Positions 9,545 to 18,036 of a stretch of 33,760 nucleotides of DNA are shown piece by piece; the first letter of the stretch is position 1, and each line of letters begins with the position of its first letter. The stretch spans positions 1 to 33,760 of the forward strand of contig JASJEA010000007.1 of NCBI GenBank assembly GCA_030064935.1. Reading direction: 5' to 3'. Origin of the DNA: Crocosphaera sp. (GTDB taxonomy: Bacteria > Cyanobacteriota > Cyanobacteriia > Cyanobacteriales > Microcystaceae). The translations under genes were made by a program, and so were the position numbers. The notes below the pieces were generated by a model. The model had not been told where the DNA came from. It was given only the letters and a program-made list of their open reading frames with translations, and did no database searches.

Positions 9545-10504
9545 ATGAAGGGACTTTGGTTAGAAAATCAGCACTTACAGTTAAAAACTGATTTACCCAT
9601 TCCTGAACCCAGTCAAGAGGAAGCTTTAGTTAGAGTGTTGCAAGCAGGAATTTGTAACACCGACATTGAGCTATTGCGGGGTTATTATCCTTACCAAGGT
9701 ATTCTTGGTCATGAATTTGTTGGTGTGGTAGAAAAAGGCCCCTCTCATTTAATCAATCAACGGGTTGTTGGTGAAATTAATGCGGCTTGTGGTCATTGTC
9801 GTTTTTGTGTTGCAGGATCTCCCACCCATTGCGAAAATCGTACCGTTTTGGGTATTGTTAACCGTAATGGTGCTTTTGCTGATTATTTAACCCTACCCAT
9901 TAAGAATTTACATCAAGTTCCTAATAATGTGAGCAATGACGAAGCAACTTTTACCGAGCCTTTGGCTGCTGCCTTAGAAATTCAAGAACAGGTAAAAATT
10001 GCTCAAAATCAACGGGTGCTCGTAGTAGGAGATGGAAAGTTAGGCCAATTAGTGGCTCAAACCTTAGCCTTAACCGGCACTGATTTGTTGGTAATTGGTC
10101 GTCACCCAGAAAAATTGGCCCATCTTGCGGCCAGAGGCATTAAAACAGGTTTAGAAACCGAAGTAACGCCGAGAAGTTTCGATCTGGCTGTCGAATGTAC
10201 AGGTAATCCCCAAGGGTTTGATCTCGCTCGTCGTTCTCTTTGCCCCCGTGGTATTTTAGTGTTGAAAAGTACCTATGCTGGAAAGTTAACCCTAGATGCC
10301 TCGTCTTTAGTGGTTGACGAAATTACGGTCATCGGTTCGCGTTGTGGACCTTTTGCCCCTGCTTTAGCATTACTTAGCAATGAAAAAGTGGACGTTAAAC
10401 CATTAATACAAGATAGTTATCCCTTAGAAGAAGGAATAAAAGCATTTGAAACGGCACAAAGACGAGGGATGTTAAAAGTTTTATTAACTATGAACAGGTC
10501 TTGA
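9545..10504 (+). CDS. Zinc-dependent alcohol dehydrogenase-like oxidoreductase (MDR family)
   Basis: 319 residues, somewhat short for the 340-380 residue family. Catalytic zinc ligands are recognisable: C37 (AGICNTD), H56-E57 (GHEFVG) and E138 (FTEPLAAAL). The structural zinc lobe has four cysteines, C82, C85, C88 and C96 (CGHCRFC...HC). The Rossmann motif is GDGKLG at 162-167. It would oxidise an alcohol or polyol with NAD(P)+; the layout is closest to sorbitol/threonine dehydrogenase-like proteins, but the substrate is unknown. The start ATG follows a purine-rich AGAAGATA stretch. The 3' end overlaps the convergent gene at 10488 by 17 bases, so transcription of the two could interfere. Confidence 0.85.
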   Translation: MKGLWLENQHLQLKTDLPIPEPSQEEALVRVLQAGICNTDIELLRGYYPYQGILGHEFVGVVEKGPSHLINQRVVGEINAACGHCRFCVAGSPTHCENRTVLGIVNRNGAFADYLTLPIKNLHQVPNNVSNDEATFTEPLAAALEIQEQVKIAQNQRVLVVGDGKLGQLVAQTLALTGTDLLVIGRHPEKLAHLAARGIKTGLETEVTPRSFDLAVECTGNPQGFDLARRSLCPRGILVLKSTYAGKLTLDASSLVVDEITVIGSRCGPFAPALALLSNEKVDVKPLIQDSYPLEEGIKAFETAQRRGMLKVLLTMNRS

Positions 10505-10997
10505 GAATATCCTGGTCCAAAGAACTAAGACTATCCAAACGATGATAACCTTCCAAACCAATTTCCCTCCATTGACCATTACCAGCCACTGTCGATGTAG
10601 AAGCTATTTCTAAGGAGACTGAATAAGGATACTCTGTTCCGTCATAGGGGTCAATAATCGACATATTAAGTTCATTATCTACAAAGGTTGCTCTAAAACA
10701 ACTAAACTCTGATCTGGGCATATAAACACCCCCTTTGATATTGCCCTCTTCAACCTGAAAAACCATATATTCTTGTCCAATGATCTCCGGTTCAGAGGAA
10801 GTTCCATAAAGATAGGTTCCATCAGGTAACTGATTTTTGTTGTCTGTTTGTGTTAATAATTGTCTTTGATGGCTAAGAACATCTTTCTCGGTTCCCAAAG
10901 CAGGTACAGCATTGACAATGGTCAAACTAGACACCAAACTCAAAGAGATTAAATAAAAACGAGTAAGTGAGGGTAAAAATGATTTATTAAATAACAT
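10488..10997 (-). CDS. Small exported protein of unknown function
   Basis: 169 residues from the start chosen here. I prefer this ATG over one 126 bases further upstream because AAGG stands about 8 bases before it and the product then begins with a normal signal peptide: positively charged N-terminus (MLFNKSFLPSLTRF), hydrophobic core (YLISLSLVSSLTIVNAV), and an Ala/Gly cleavage region (PALG). The mature part has LPDGTYLYGTSSEPEIIGQEYMVF, a 'GGVYMPRSEFSCF' segment and two cysteines (FSCF and the C-terminal TCS) that might pair. This looks like a cyanobacterial lineage-specific periplasmic protein; I do not recognise a function. It overlaps the convergent dehydrogenase gene by 17 bases. Confidence 0.7.
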   Translation of the reverse strand: MLFNKSFLPSLTRFYLISLSLVSSLTIVNAVPALGTEKDVLSHQRQLLTQTDNKNQLPDGTYLYGTSSEPEIIGQEYMVFQVEEGNIKGGVYMPRSEFSCFRATFVDNELNMSIIDPYDGTEYPYSVSLEIASTSTVAGNGQWREIGLEGYHRLDSLSSLDQDILKTCS

Positions 10998-11379
10998 GAT
11001 CTGCCTTGTAAAAATCCCTAAATTTTCGGTCGACCTATCTTCACCATAGCTCCATAAAAATACAACGACATCACCCAAAAAGGGGATATTGTATCTATTA
11101 TCGATAGGGTAAATGATAGACAAAAGAACAATGAATCAGTTTATATAACCGACCCTTTTTTCTCATTGATTAAAAGTTAAATGGAAGCCACTTCAACAAC
11201 ATATCAACAACTGCTTCTATGTTTTAGCTTAACTTCTAACAATATCCCACCGCCATGAAAATGTAGTAGGACTTAATTCACTATCAAAAGATTCCTCACA
11301 ACCACCCATATTCTGCAATCACTTTTCCAAATCCGTCAAGAATTTTCTTAAGTTTTAAGAAGTTATCTATCTTAATACT
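10998..11379. other. Intergenic region between exported-protein gene and rsmB
   Basis: About 380 bases, no gene seen. Near the rsmB end is a 7-bp dyad TTCTTAA/TTAAGAA (11345-11351 with 11355-11361), 19 bases beyond the rsmB stop. It could help end rsmB transcription, but there is no T-run after it on the minus strand. The rest is AT-rich and likely holds the promoter of the exported-protein gene. Confidence 0.4.
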
Positions 11380-12741
11380 TCAGGAATTTCTTTTTAACTT
11401 GACCATAAAAAAACCATCCATATCATGTTGATGGGGTAATATCTGTATCCAGGGTGAGGCTGTGATGAAAGGGGCAAAAATTCCCTCAGTAGCAGGGGGT
11501 TCAATTTTCCAATAGGGATGGCTTGTTAAAAATTCTTCTATGATTTGTTCGTTTTCTAAGGGATTGAGGGTACAAGTGGCATAGACTAAAATTCCTTGGG
11601 GTTTGACCCATCTTGCGGCTTCATTTAAGATTTCTTGTTGTAAGATGGACAGTCGTTGAATTTGTTCAGGATTTTGTCGCCAACGGATGTCTGGGTGTCG
11701 GTGTAAGGTTCCTAGCCCTGAACAGGGAACATCTACTAAAACCCGATCTGCACTGTCAATAAATTGGGGTAAATGACGACTATCCCCCTCGACAATTTTG
11801 ATAGAGGTTAATTCCAATCTTTGGGCATTTTGTTGCACTTTTCGCAGACGGGATAAGGTGCGATCGCAAGCGAAAATGATGCCTTGATCTCCCATCAACT
11901 CGCCAATCTGGGTTGTTTTTCCGCCGGGTGCCGCACAAGCATCAATAATGGTTTCTCCTGGCTGAGGATCAAGCAAATAACTCACCAGTTGTGCGCTACT
12001 ATCTTGTACGGTCCAATTACCTTCTTTGAAACCTGGTAAGGTTTGTATTGCTCCTATTTTTCCCTGTAATCTGAGGGCATGGGGAAAGTTAGGGATAGGG
12101 TTAACGGTTATGCCCACCTTCGTGAGTTGGCTTTCTAGGGTTTCTCGGCCGGTTTTTAAGGGATTGAGGCGAATATCAAGGGTAGGGGTTTGGTTAAACC
12201 AATGACATAACTTTTGGGTGGTGTCTTCTCCCCATTGTTTGACCCAAGTTTCAATCATCCAGTCAGGAAAACTGTAAGCGATCGCTATTTTTTTCAGAGG
12301 ATCATCAGGGAGGGTTAAGGGCTCGTCTCCTGTTTCACCCTTTCTGATATATTGTCTGAGAATACCGTTAACCACCCCTGAAAGCCTTTGTAACTTGTTT
12401 TCTTTGGCTAGGGCGACACTGGTGTTAACGGCGGCTGATGGGGGAATATTATTGAGGTATCGTAGTTGATAGAGCCCTAGATGAAGAATGCGTCTTAAGT
12501 CGGGGGGTTGTTGTTGGGCGGTTTTTTTCGCCAGTTGATCGATTAATTGGTCGAGGGTTCTTTGATGACGCACAATGCCATAGACTAACTCTGTGCATAA
12601 ACTGCGATCGCTTGGTTTAAGGGTACTCTTTTGCAAGGCACGATCTAAGGCGACATCAGTATAACTCTCTTTTCGATCTATTTCTCGCAGAATTTTCAGG
12701 GCCAGTTGACGACTATTTGTTGCTTTAGAATCGGGTAACAA
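11380..12741 (-). CDS. rsmB: 16S rRNA (cytosine-967 C5)-methyltransferase RsmB
   Basis: 453 residues, the usual length. The N-terminal NusB-like domain (1-140) starts with NSRQLALKILREID and has DRSLCTELVYGIVRHQRTLD. The SAM-dependent RNA m5C methyltransferase core follows, with motif I DACAAPGGKTTQ (267-278), motif IV DVPCSGLGT (C340) and motif VI ATCTLNPLENE (C390, the expected catalytic nucleophile). It methylates C967 of 16S rRNA. The start codon is TTG at 12739-12741: an in-frame TGA lies two codons upstream, so no earlier start is possible. The GGAG about 9 bases ahead of the TTG belongs to the edge of the heptamer repeat. HIP1 sites occur at 11870, 12278 and 12604. Confidence 0.95.
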   Translation of the reverse strand: MLPDSKATNSRQLALKILREIDRKESYTDVALDRALQKSTLKPSDRSLCTELVYGIVRHQRTLDQLIDQLAKKTAQQQPPDLRRILHLGLYQLRYLNNIPPSAAVNTSVALAKENKLQRLSGVVNGILRQYIRKGETGDEPLTLPDDPLKKIAIAYSFPDWMIETWVKQWGEDTTQKLCHWFNQTPTLDIRLNPLKTGRETLESQLTKVGITVNPIPNFPHALRLQGKIGAIQTLPGFKEGNWTVQDSSAQLVSYLLDPQPGETIIDACAAPGGKTTQIGELMGDQGIIFACDRTLSRLRKVQQNAQRLELTSIKIVEGDSRHLPQFIDSADRVLVDVPCSGLGTLHRHPDIRWRQNPEQIQRLSILQQEILNEAARWVKPQGILVYATCTLNPLENEQIIEEFLTSHPYWKIEPPATEGIFAPFITASPWIQILPHQHDMDGFFMVKLKRNS

Positions 12742-12746
12742 TGATC

Positions 12747-12886
12747 AATTCTCCATTCTCAATTCTCCATTCTCCATTCCCCATTCCCCACTCTCCATTC
12801 CCCACTCTCCATTCCCCATTCTCCATTCTCCACTCTCCACTCTCCATTCTCCATTCTCCATTCCCCATTCTCCATTCTCCATTCCT
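12747..12886. repeat. Heptanucleotide tandem array, 20 units (STRR type)
   Basis: Twenty consecutive 7-base units in perfect phase. The forms on the + strand are CATTCTC (most common), CATTCCC, CACTCTC and AATTCTC, ending with CATTCCT. It fills nearly the whole gap between the phosphodiesterase gene (stop at 12891) and the rsmB start (12741). On the minus strand it reads as GGAGAATG-like units, so it supplies many Shine-Dalgarno-like GGAG sequences. Heptamer STRRs are known from cyanobacterial genomes. An open frame through it on the + strand is an artefact of the 21-base codon period. Confidence 0.95.
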
Positions 12887-12890
12887 CCTG

Positions 12891-15386
12891 CTATACATTA
12901 GTTTGAACTTGATGAGACACCCATTGTGTTGCTTCTTGTGGTGTCATAGGTTTAGCAAAAAAGTAGCCTTGGCCCAATTCACAGTTTAACCCTTGTAGGT
13001 GATTGAATTGTTCACGGGTTTCAATCCCTTCTGCCACAACATTCATCCCTAAAGTATGGGCTAAATTGATGATCATCGGAACAATGGCTTTATCTGTAAT
13101 TCCCAATTTACTAATAAAAGATCGGTCAATTTTTAAGGTATCAATGGGAAATTCATGTAACCGACTCAAGGAAGAGTAACCTGTTCCAAAATCATCAATA
13201 CATAATCCTAACCCTAAACTTTTTAGTTCTTGGACTTTTTCGACTTCATTATGAACAGTTTCTAAGAGACAACTTTCGGTAATTTCCAATTTCAAACTCC
13301 TACCTTCAAGATTGGTATTCTCCAGTAACTGCTCTAGTTTTTTCCGCCATTGCTCTTGCTTTAATTGTTGTGCTGACACATTGACATTAATGATTAATTT
13401 AGCTGCTTTTCTACTCAATTCTTGCCAGGTTTGTAGTTGATAACAAGCTTGTTCTAATACCCACCAACCAATAGAATTAATCAGCCCACTTTCTTCGGCA
13501 ATGGGAATAAATTCAATAGGAGAAACAGATCCTTTGATGGGATGCTCCCATCTTAATAGGGCTTCAAAACCACTTAAGTAACCAGTGTTCAACTCAACAA
13601 TGGGTTGATAATAAAGGGATAATTGATTATTTTTGATAGCTTTTCTAAGCTCTGTCTCTAATTGAATTCTATTTAAGGCATCTGCTTTTATTTTGGGATT
13701 AAAGATAGCATAGTTCTCTTTTTGATCTGCTTTAGCTTGATACATTGCTAGTTTAGCATCTCTAATCATCTTTTCAGGTTTTTTATACTTTTTATCTTCA
13801 TTGAAATTTATACCAATATGAACCCGAATAAAAACTTGATGCTGCTCAACTTCAATAGGATAGTTAAGAACGTTCAAAAGTTGTTGAGCCATGAAAGTTA
13901 TTTCTTGGCAAGATAAATTTTTCACTAATAGGATAAATTCATCTTCTGCTAACTTGGCCAGGGTATCTTCTACCCTGATTCTGCTTCGTAATCTTTTGAT
14001 TATCTTCGATATTAAATCATTATCTTTTTCACTATTTAAACTTTCATTAACTAATTGAAAATTATCCAAATGAAGAATAAGAATAGCTAAATAGTCTGGA
14101 AGAGGTGCTGTGACTGCTGACAGTGAATTTTCTAGGTATTTATAAAACCATTCACGACTAGGTAAATCAGTTATAGAGTCTTCTAATAAGACAGAATTGA
14201 AAGCTTGTTTCTCGGATATATTATTAGCAACTTCTTGAACCGTTCCTTGATAATAAATCACTTGTCCCCATTGATTAGAAACAGCCCAAATATTTTGAAT
14301 AACTTCAATAATTTCTCTATCTCTACGATAAATTTTGGATTGGTAATTTATAATTTCTCCATTTCTTTTCAAGATGTTAAAAATATTATCTTTTTCCTTG
14401 ACATTAACATACAATTTATTTCTGTGATCATCAATATTTTCTAATAATTGTTTAGGACTCTCATAGCCATAAATTTTGGCTAAAGCAGGGTTAACATCTA
14501 AAAAAGAACCTTCCGATGTTAACTTAAAAATTCCCTGATGACTTCTTTCAAAAATTTTATAATACTCCCTTTCTGCATGAATTAATGCTTCTTCTATCTG
14601 CTTTCTTTTCGTCACATCGCGAGATACACATAATATGTCTTTTATTTTACCTGTTTTTGGGTTTAAAATAGGCTTTCCTCTGGTTTCTATCCAGATTTTA
14701 TAACCCTCTTTATGATAACTGCGATAAGTGACAGCAGCCATCCCTTTCTTTTCTGTTAATTCTTGGTAAAATTGTTGAATTAAATGTCGATCTTGATGAT
14801 CACAAAAAGATTCTATTGTGTGACCAATTAAAGTGTTAGGATCATAGCCGAATAACTCTTTAGAAGAAAAAGAAACATATTGATAAACTCCTTGTGGACT
14901 ATGGGTTGTCACTAAATCGGGTAAGTTATCTAAAATGAAACTATGAGGTTGTTGATTGCTTTTAATCACTGTTTCTTTATGCTTCTTTTGAGTAACTTCT
15001 CGCGACACGCAGATAATTCTCTTAATCTCTCCTAAATACTGATCAGGAATCACTTTGGCTGCAGTTTCTAACCAGATATAATGTCCTCTGTGATGGCGGA
15101 TTCGGTAGGTAATAGGAGCCGGATTCCATTGTTGTTTTAATTGCTGATAAAAATCTTTAATTAGATGACAGTCTTCTGGGTGACAAAAAACTTCTGCTGA
15201 TTGTCCAATAAATGCTTTTTCCTCATAACCTAATAAGGATTGGCATGAGGAAGAAATATATAAATAAGTCCCCTCTGCTGTATGGGAACTAATCATATCA
15301 GTTAGATTTTCTAAAATCAACTGTTCATGATTTTCTGCTGCTGTTTGAAAGATTTTTTGGGCTTTAGATTGCTCGTTACTTTTCAT
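12891..15386 (-). CDS. PAS-PAS-PAS-degenerate GGDEF-EAL c-di-GMP phosphodiesterase
   Basis: 831 residues, no membrane segment. Three PAS/PAC units (about 20-135, 148-262, 270-388; PAC ends such as ICVSREVT and LCVSRDVT). The GGDEF-like domain (about 400-562) has AEDEF at 480-484 instead of GGDEF, so cyclase activity is unlikely. The EAL domain (about 575-825) keeps its metal and catalytic residues: E608 (FEAL), N668 (NVNVS), E701 (LEITES), D731-D732 (IDDFGTGYSS), K752 (KIDRSF), E786 (AEGIET) and Q806 (GQGYFFAKPM). It should hydrolyse c-di-GMP, with the PAS units sensing light, redox or a ligand and the GGDEF-like domain perhaps binding GTP as a regulator (inference). The gene ends 5 bases from the heptamer array, and rsmB lies beyond it on the same strand. 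Confidence 0.92.
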   Translation of the reverse strand: MKSNEQSKAQKIFQTAAENHEQLILENLTDMISSHTAEGTYLYISSSCQSLLGYEEKAFIGQSAEVFCHPEDCHLIKDFYQQLKQQWNPAPITYRIRHHRGHYIWLETAAKVIPDQYLGEIKRIICVSREVTQKKHKETVIKSNQQPHSFILDNLPDLVTTHSPQGVYQYVSFSSKELFGYDPNTLIGHTIESFCDHQDRHLIQQFYQELTEKKGMAAVTYRSYHKEGYKIWIETRGKPILNPKTGKIKDILCVSRDVTKRKQIEEALIHAEREYYKIFERSHQGIFKLTSEGSFLDVNPALAKIYGYESPKQLLENIDDHRNKLYVNVKEKDNIFNILKRNGEIINYQSKIYRRDREIIEVIQNIWAVSNQWGQVIYYQGTVQEVANNISEKQAFNSVLLEDSITDLPSREWFYKYLENSLSAVTAPLPDYLAILILHLDNFQLVNESLNSEKDNDLISKIIKRLRSRIRVEDTLAKLAEDEFILLVKNLSCQEITFMAQQLLNVLNYPIEVEQHQVFIRVHIGINFNEDKKYKKPEKMIRDAKLAMYQAKADQKENYAIFNPKIKADALNRIQLETELRKAIKNNQLSLYYQPIVELNTGYLSGFEALLRWEHPIKGSVSPIEFIPIAEESGLINSIGWWVLEQACYQLQTWQELSRKAAKLIINVNVSAQQLKQEQWRKKLEQLLENTNLEGRSLKLEITESCLLETVHNEVEKVQELKSLGLGLCIDDFGTGYSSLSRLHEFPIDTLKIDRSFISKLGITDKAIVPMIINLAHTLGMNVVAEGIETREQFNHLQGLNCELGQGYFFAKPMTPQEATQWVSHQVQTNV

Positions 15387-15770
15387 GATTATTAACCTTA
15401 TGACTGTCCAGTATGACTTGAAATAATACTAACTTTAACAACTATAAAACAGCCAATAACAATACTCTGTCAAAACTTATAGACGGGGGAAAATTGTGCC
15501 GACAATTAAGGGTCAATTAATACAATTGCTTTGTCATCATGATTCCCTTCGTTCTTGGTTATTCTAATTTTCCCTAATCTATCAATAGGCTAACATAAGA
15601 AATTCGTTTTCTATAGTAATCTAAAATATTATTTATCTTTACATAAATAGTATTTTTTTACAATTCTTATATTTTCAATACCAAAATTAATATTTTCTTT
15701 ATAAAAAAGTGCCATAACAATCTCAAAATTAAACGAGAATTGATGTGGATCAATCGTTCAAGCAATGTAA
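15387..15770. other. Divergent intergenic region before cobI
   Basis: About 384 bases between two divergent genes, so it should hold two promoters. I see only a 6-bp dyad AATTGT/ACAATT around GCCG (15492-15507) and a TTGACA on the minus strand without a well-spaced -10. No cobalamin riboswitch core was recognised before cobI. Confidence 0.35.
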
Positions 15771-16499
15771 ATGGGAAAAAAGTTAGGAACCTTGTATGGG
15801 ATTAGTGTGGGAACAGGCGATCCTGAATTAATTACAGTTAAAGGACAACGTTTGTTAAACAAAGTACCCGTTATTGCCTTTCCTATGGGGGTTGCTCAAA
15901 ACTCAGGGTTAGCCGAAACAATTATCGCCCCTTGGATAAAACCAGAGCAAAGGAGCTTACCCCTTCATTTTCCTTATGTCCAAGATGCTCAACAACTACG
16001 ACAAGCTTGGAAAAAGGCAGCAGAAAGGGTTTGGCAGTATCTTGAGCAGGGAATGGATGTTGCTTTTGCTTGTGAAGGGGATGTCAGTTTTTATAGTACC
16101 TTTACCTACTTAGCCCAAACTCTCCTCGAATATCATCCTCAAGTTATGGTTACAACTATTCCTGGAGTATGTTCCCCCATGGCTGCTGCTTCAGCATTAG
16201 GTATCCCCTTAACCCTTCGTTCTCAAAATTTAGCCATTCTCCCTGTTTTGTATCATGAGAATGAGTTAGAAGCCCTGTTAGATTGGGCTGATGTCATTGT
16301 TTTACTAAAAGTTAGTTCGGTTTATCATCAAGTTTGGCAACAATTAGATCGTTTAAACCTCTTGGAGAGGAGTTTTATTGTAGAATGGGCAACCAAACCC
16401 GAACAAAAAATCTATCGTAACCTACGCTATCATAGTGATCTGTCTCTTTCTTATTTTTCGATCATGATCATCGAAGTCAACCCCTGTAACATTTTTTAA
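15771..16499 (+). CDS. cobI: Precorrin-2 C20-methyltransferase
   Basis: 242 residues, normal length for CobI/CbiL. It belongs to the tetrapyrrole (corrin/porphyrin) methylase family: N-terminal glycine-rich SAM motif LYGISVGTGDPELITVKG, DVAFACEGDVSFYSTF in the middle, and TTIPGVCSPMAAASALGIPL, which fits the precorrin-2 C20 enzymes. It adds the C-20 methyl group during vitamin B12 or pseudocobalamin corrin-ring formation, using SAM. In cyanobacteria the cobI/cbiL reaction belongs to a cobalt pathway; whether the substrate here is precorrin-2 or cobalt-factor II cannot be decided from sequence alone. No other cobalamin gene is in the window, so it stands alone. The start is the ATG right after an out-of-frame ATGTAA. 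Confidence 0.93.
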   Translation: MGKKLGTLYGISVGTGDPELITVKGQRLLNKVPVIAFPMGVAQNSGLAETIIAPWIKPEQRSLPLHFPYVQDAQQLRQAWKKAAERVWQYLEQGMDVAFACEGDVSFYSTFTYLAQTLLEYHPQVMVTTIPGVCSPMAAASALGIPLTLRSQNLAILPVLYHENELEALLDWADVIVLLKVSSVYHQVWQQLDRLNLLERSFIVEWATKPEQKIYRNLRYHSDLSLSYFSIMIIEVNPCNIF

Positions 16500-16642
16500 C
16501 ATCTTGTCAACGTTGATATTAAGGGACTTCAAAATAAAAAAAGCAAAATGTATTCTTTGTTACAGCAAAAAAAAGGTTTACTTATTATAGGCAATTAGAT
16601 TATAGTAAACAGTAAGCCCTCCTAGTCACTTGGTGAATTGAT

Positions 16643-16897
16643 ATGAGTCTTACTACCCTACCGTCTCCTTCTGCCTCTCACGCTTCTAGCAGTTATACAA
16701 TCAACATGATCAAAGACGAAGTCCGTCATTTAGTTGAAACTGGTATTGTTAGTCGTAAACAACCTCTCTATGTCCTTTGTGAGTTTATTCCTCCCCGTGA
16801 GTGGGTTTGTGTCGAAATTGAATTAGAAAGATGTGAGTATTTATTACGGGATCAAATTGGTGATCTTATTCCTTGCGAAAAATGGGAAAACGATTAG
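16643..16897 (+). CDS. DUF4327-like small cyanobacterial protein, copy 1
   Basis: 84 residues. After a Ser-rich leader (1-17) comes a conserved block: INMIKDEVRHLVETGIVSRKQPLYVLCEF, IPPREWVCVEIELE, then YLLRDQIGDLI and a WEND end. This pattern fits the small DUF4327 family restricted to cyanobacteria (assignment from memory, not searched). No function is known. A second copy follows 299 bases downstream on the same strand and shares most of these blocks. No signal peptide or membrane segment; probably a soluble cytoplasmic protein. Confidence 0.8.
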   Translation: MSLTTLPSPSASHASSSYTINMIKDEVRHLVETGIVSRKQPLYVLCEFIPPREWVCVEIELERCEYLLRDQIGDLIPCEKWEND

Positions 16898-17000
16898 CCC
16901 ACGATTATAAAACAACTTTCCTGACTTCCGCAAGTCCACTGATCAGATAAGCAGTTCAATTACTATTGTTACTAATAAACCCGTTTGAATACACTGAATT

Positions 17001-17036
17001 AAGTCCTAGTTCCGAAACTAGGACTTGAATTATTTT
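17001..17036 (+). terminator. Strong hairpin terminator between the DUF4327-like genes
   Basis: Perfect 11-bp stem (17001-17011 with 17016-17026, arm AAGTCCTAGTT) with loop CCGA, extended by flanking AATT on both sides, followed by ATTATTTT. It should stop transcripts from copy 1, so copy 2 probably has its own promoter in 17037-17196. Confidence 0.75.
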
Positions 17037-17196
17037 AGGGGCAGAAGTATAAAGGAAAGTGGAAGTTTATGCCCTTTTTAACACAAACAGGTAGAGAATG
17101 TAATGAACAATACAAAAAGTCTTGGCAACTTTCTCTCAAAAGTCCGATCATGTGAGTGATTAGGGTTTTGATGTTCACTGGTTTGATGTTCTAGTT

Positions 17197-17439
17197 ATGA
17201 ATCTTCCTACACAATCTTCCGTTAAATTTTCTCGCTATTCTATCGAAATTCTACAACAAGAAGCCCGCCACCTCGTAGATCGAGGTGCCATTAGTCGTCA
17301 ACAACCGATTTCTATTTTATGTGATTACATACCACCGAGGGAATGGATCTCGATTGAAAATGAATTAGAAAAATCCGACTATTTGTTACGCGATCGCATC
17401 AACGATCTCATTGGTTCAGAAACTTGGTCGAACGACTAA
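17197..17439 (+). CDS. DUF4327-like small cyanobacterial protein, copy 2
   Basis: 80 residues, a paralogue of the gene at 16643. Shared blocks: YSIEILQQEARHLVDRGAIS, RQQPISILCDYIPPREW, ELEKSDYLLRDRINDLI and WSND at the end. The N-terminal leader differs and is shorter. The copies differ enough to be an old duplication, with the core PPREW and YLLRD motifs kept in both, which suggests selection on both. HIP1 lies inside the gene (17390-17397). It is separated from copy 1 by a strong terminator, so the two may be expressed differently. Confidence 0.8.
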   Translation: MNLPTQSSVKFSRYSIEILQQEARHLVDRGAISRQQPISILCDYIPPREWISIENELEKSDYLLRDRINDLIGSETWSND

Positions 17440-17467
17440 AAATAGATAGTCTTTATCCCACAAGCCC

Positions 17468-17518
17468 TGTCCCTACCTAAAAATACCATCAAGCACACCC
17501 ATATGTTAGGTGGGGACT
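17468..17518. terminator. Possible hairpin between DUF4327-like copy 2 and phasin-like gene
   Basis: CCCTACCTA near 17472 can pair with TAGGTGGGG near 17508 (9 bp with one G-U pair), with a loop of nearly 30 bases. It lies between two convergent genes. The long loop and missing T-run make it a weak candidate. Confidence 0.3.
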
Positions 17519-17551
17519 TCTTTCAGCAATTCCCTTAAATTAAGTAGATTT

Positions 17552-17908
17552 TTAAGACTTTTTTTTCTGCCGTAAGGTTTCGATCTCTTCTCTGAGACTG
17601 ATAATTTTTTCGGTCAGTTGTTGAATTTCCTGGTTAACACTTGCTTTAGTAGAGGTTGTAGGGTAAGGAGAGGTTTTTGAGGGGGATGGTTGATTTAACC
17701 ATTGTTCCACAAATATGCGGGCTTCTTGTTCTGTTGTTTCCCCTTTTTTAGCCCATTCTTCAATTTTTTGGCTTATTTCTTGTTGAAGTTGAGAAAGGGT
17801 TTGATTGCGTTTTTGAGGATCTTGGAGGGTTTCTAGGATAGATGCACTAACCCCGATCCCAACATGAAAGGTTTGCTGTAATAATTGTAAGGGGGTATCT
17901 GAATTCAT
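17552..17908 (-). CDS. Phasin-like coiled-coil protein
   Basis: 118 residues from the ATG chosen here; a frame-open extension of 24 residues upstream begins with MLQSRRLC and does not look like the family. The N-terminal half (LQLLQQTFHVGIGVSASILETLQDPQKRNQTLSQL) is an amphipathic helix followed by IEEWAKKGETTEQEARIFVEQWL, the kind of pattern annotated as phasin or PhaF-like helical protein in cyanobacteria. A Ser/Pro/Thr linker leads to a C-terminal coiled coil (IQQLTEKIISLREEIETLRQKKKS). Phasins coat polyhydroxyalkanoate granules, but small helical proteins of this type also do other jobs. It lies 128 bases after the DGQHR gene on the same strand. Confidence 0.65.
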   Translation of the reverse strand: MNSDTPLQLLQQTFHVGIGVSASILETLQDPQKRNQTLSQLQQEISQKIEEWAKKGETTEQEARIFVEQWLNQPSPSKTSPYPTTSTKASVNQEIQQLTEKIISLREEIETLRQKKKS

Positions 17909-18036
17909 AAGAAAAAGCAAATCATTATAGTATTTACATTTAATATATAAACGGTAACACAGCCTTCGAGACTGTAACAAACAAGATATTTGTCGTACGA
18001 GATTATGCCGTAAGTGTCAATTTTCTCGCTCAATCA

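Noticed and set aside
12747-12886. Possible CRISPR-like array
   Set aside because: Units are 7 bases with no spacers, so it is a simple tandem repeat.
12741-12989. Open frame on the + strand coding for a Ser/Pro/Phe/Ile/Leu/His repeat protein
   Set aside because: It is produced by the 7-base repeat read in a 21-base period and then runs into the antisense of the phosphodiesterase gene; no ribosome site.
15387-15770. Cobalamin riboswitch before cobI
   Set aside because: No B12-box or matching hairpin core was seen.
16576-16610. GTTTACT/AGTAAAC inverted repeat upstream of the first DUF4327-like gene
   Set aside because: Seven base pairs with a 21-base loop is too weak to call a terminator or operator.
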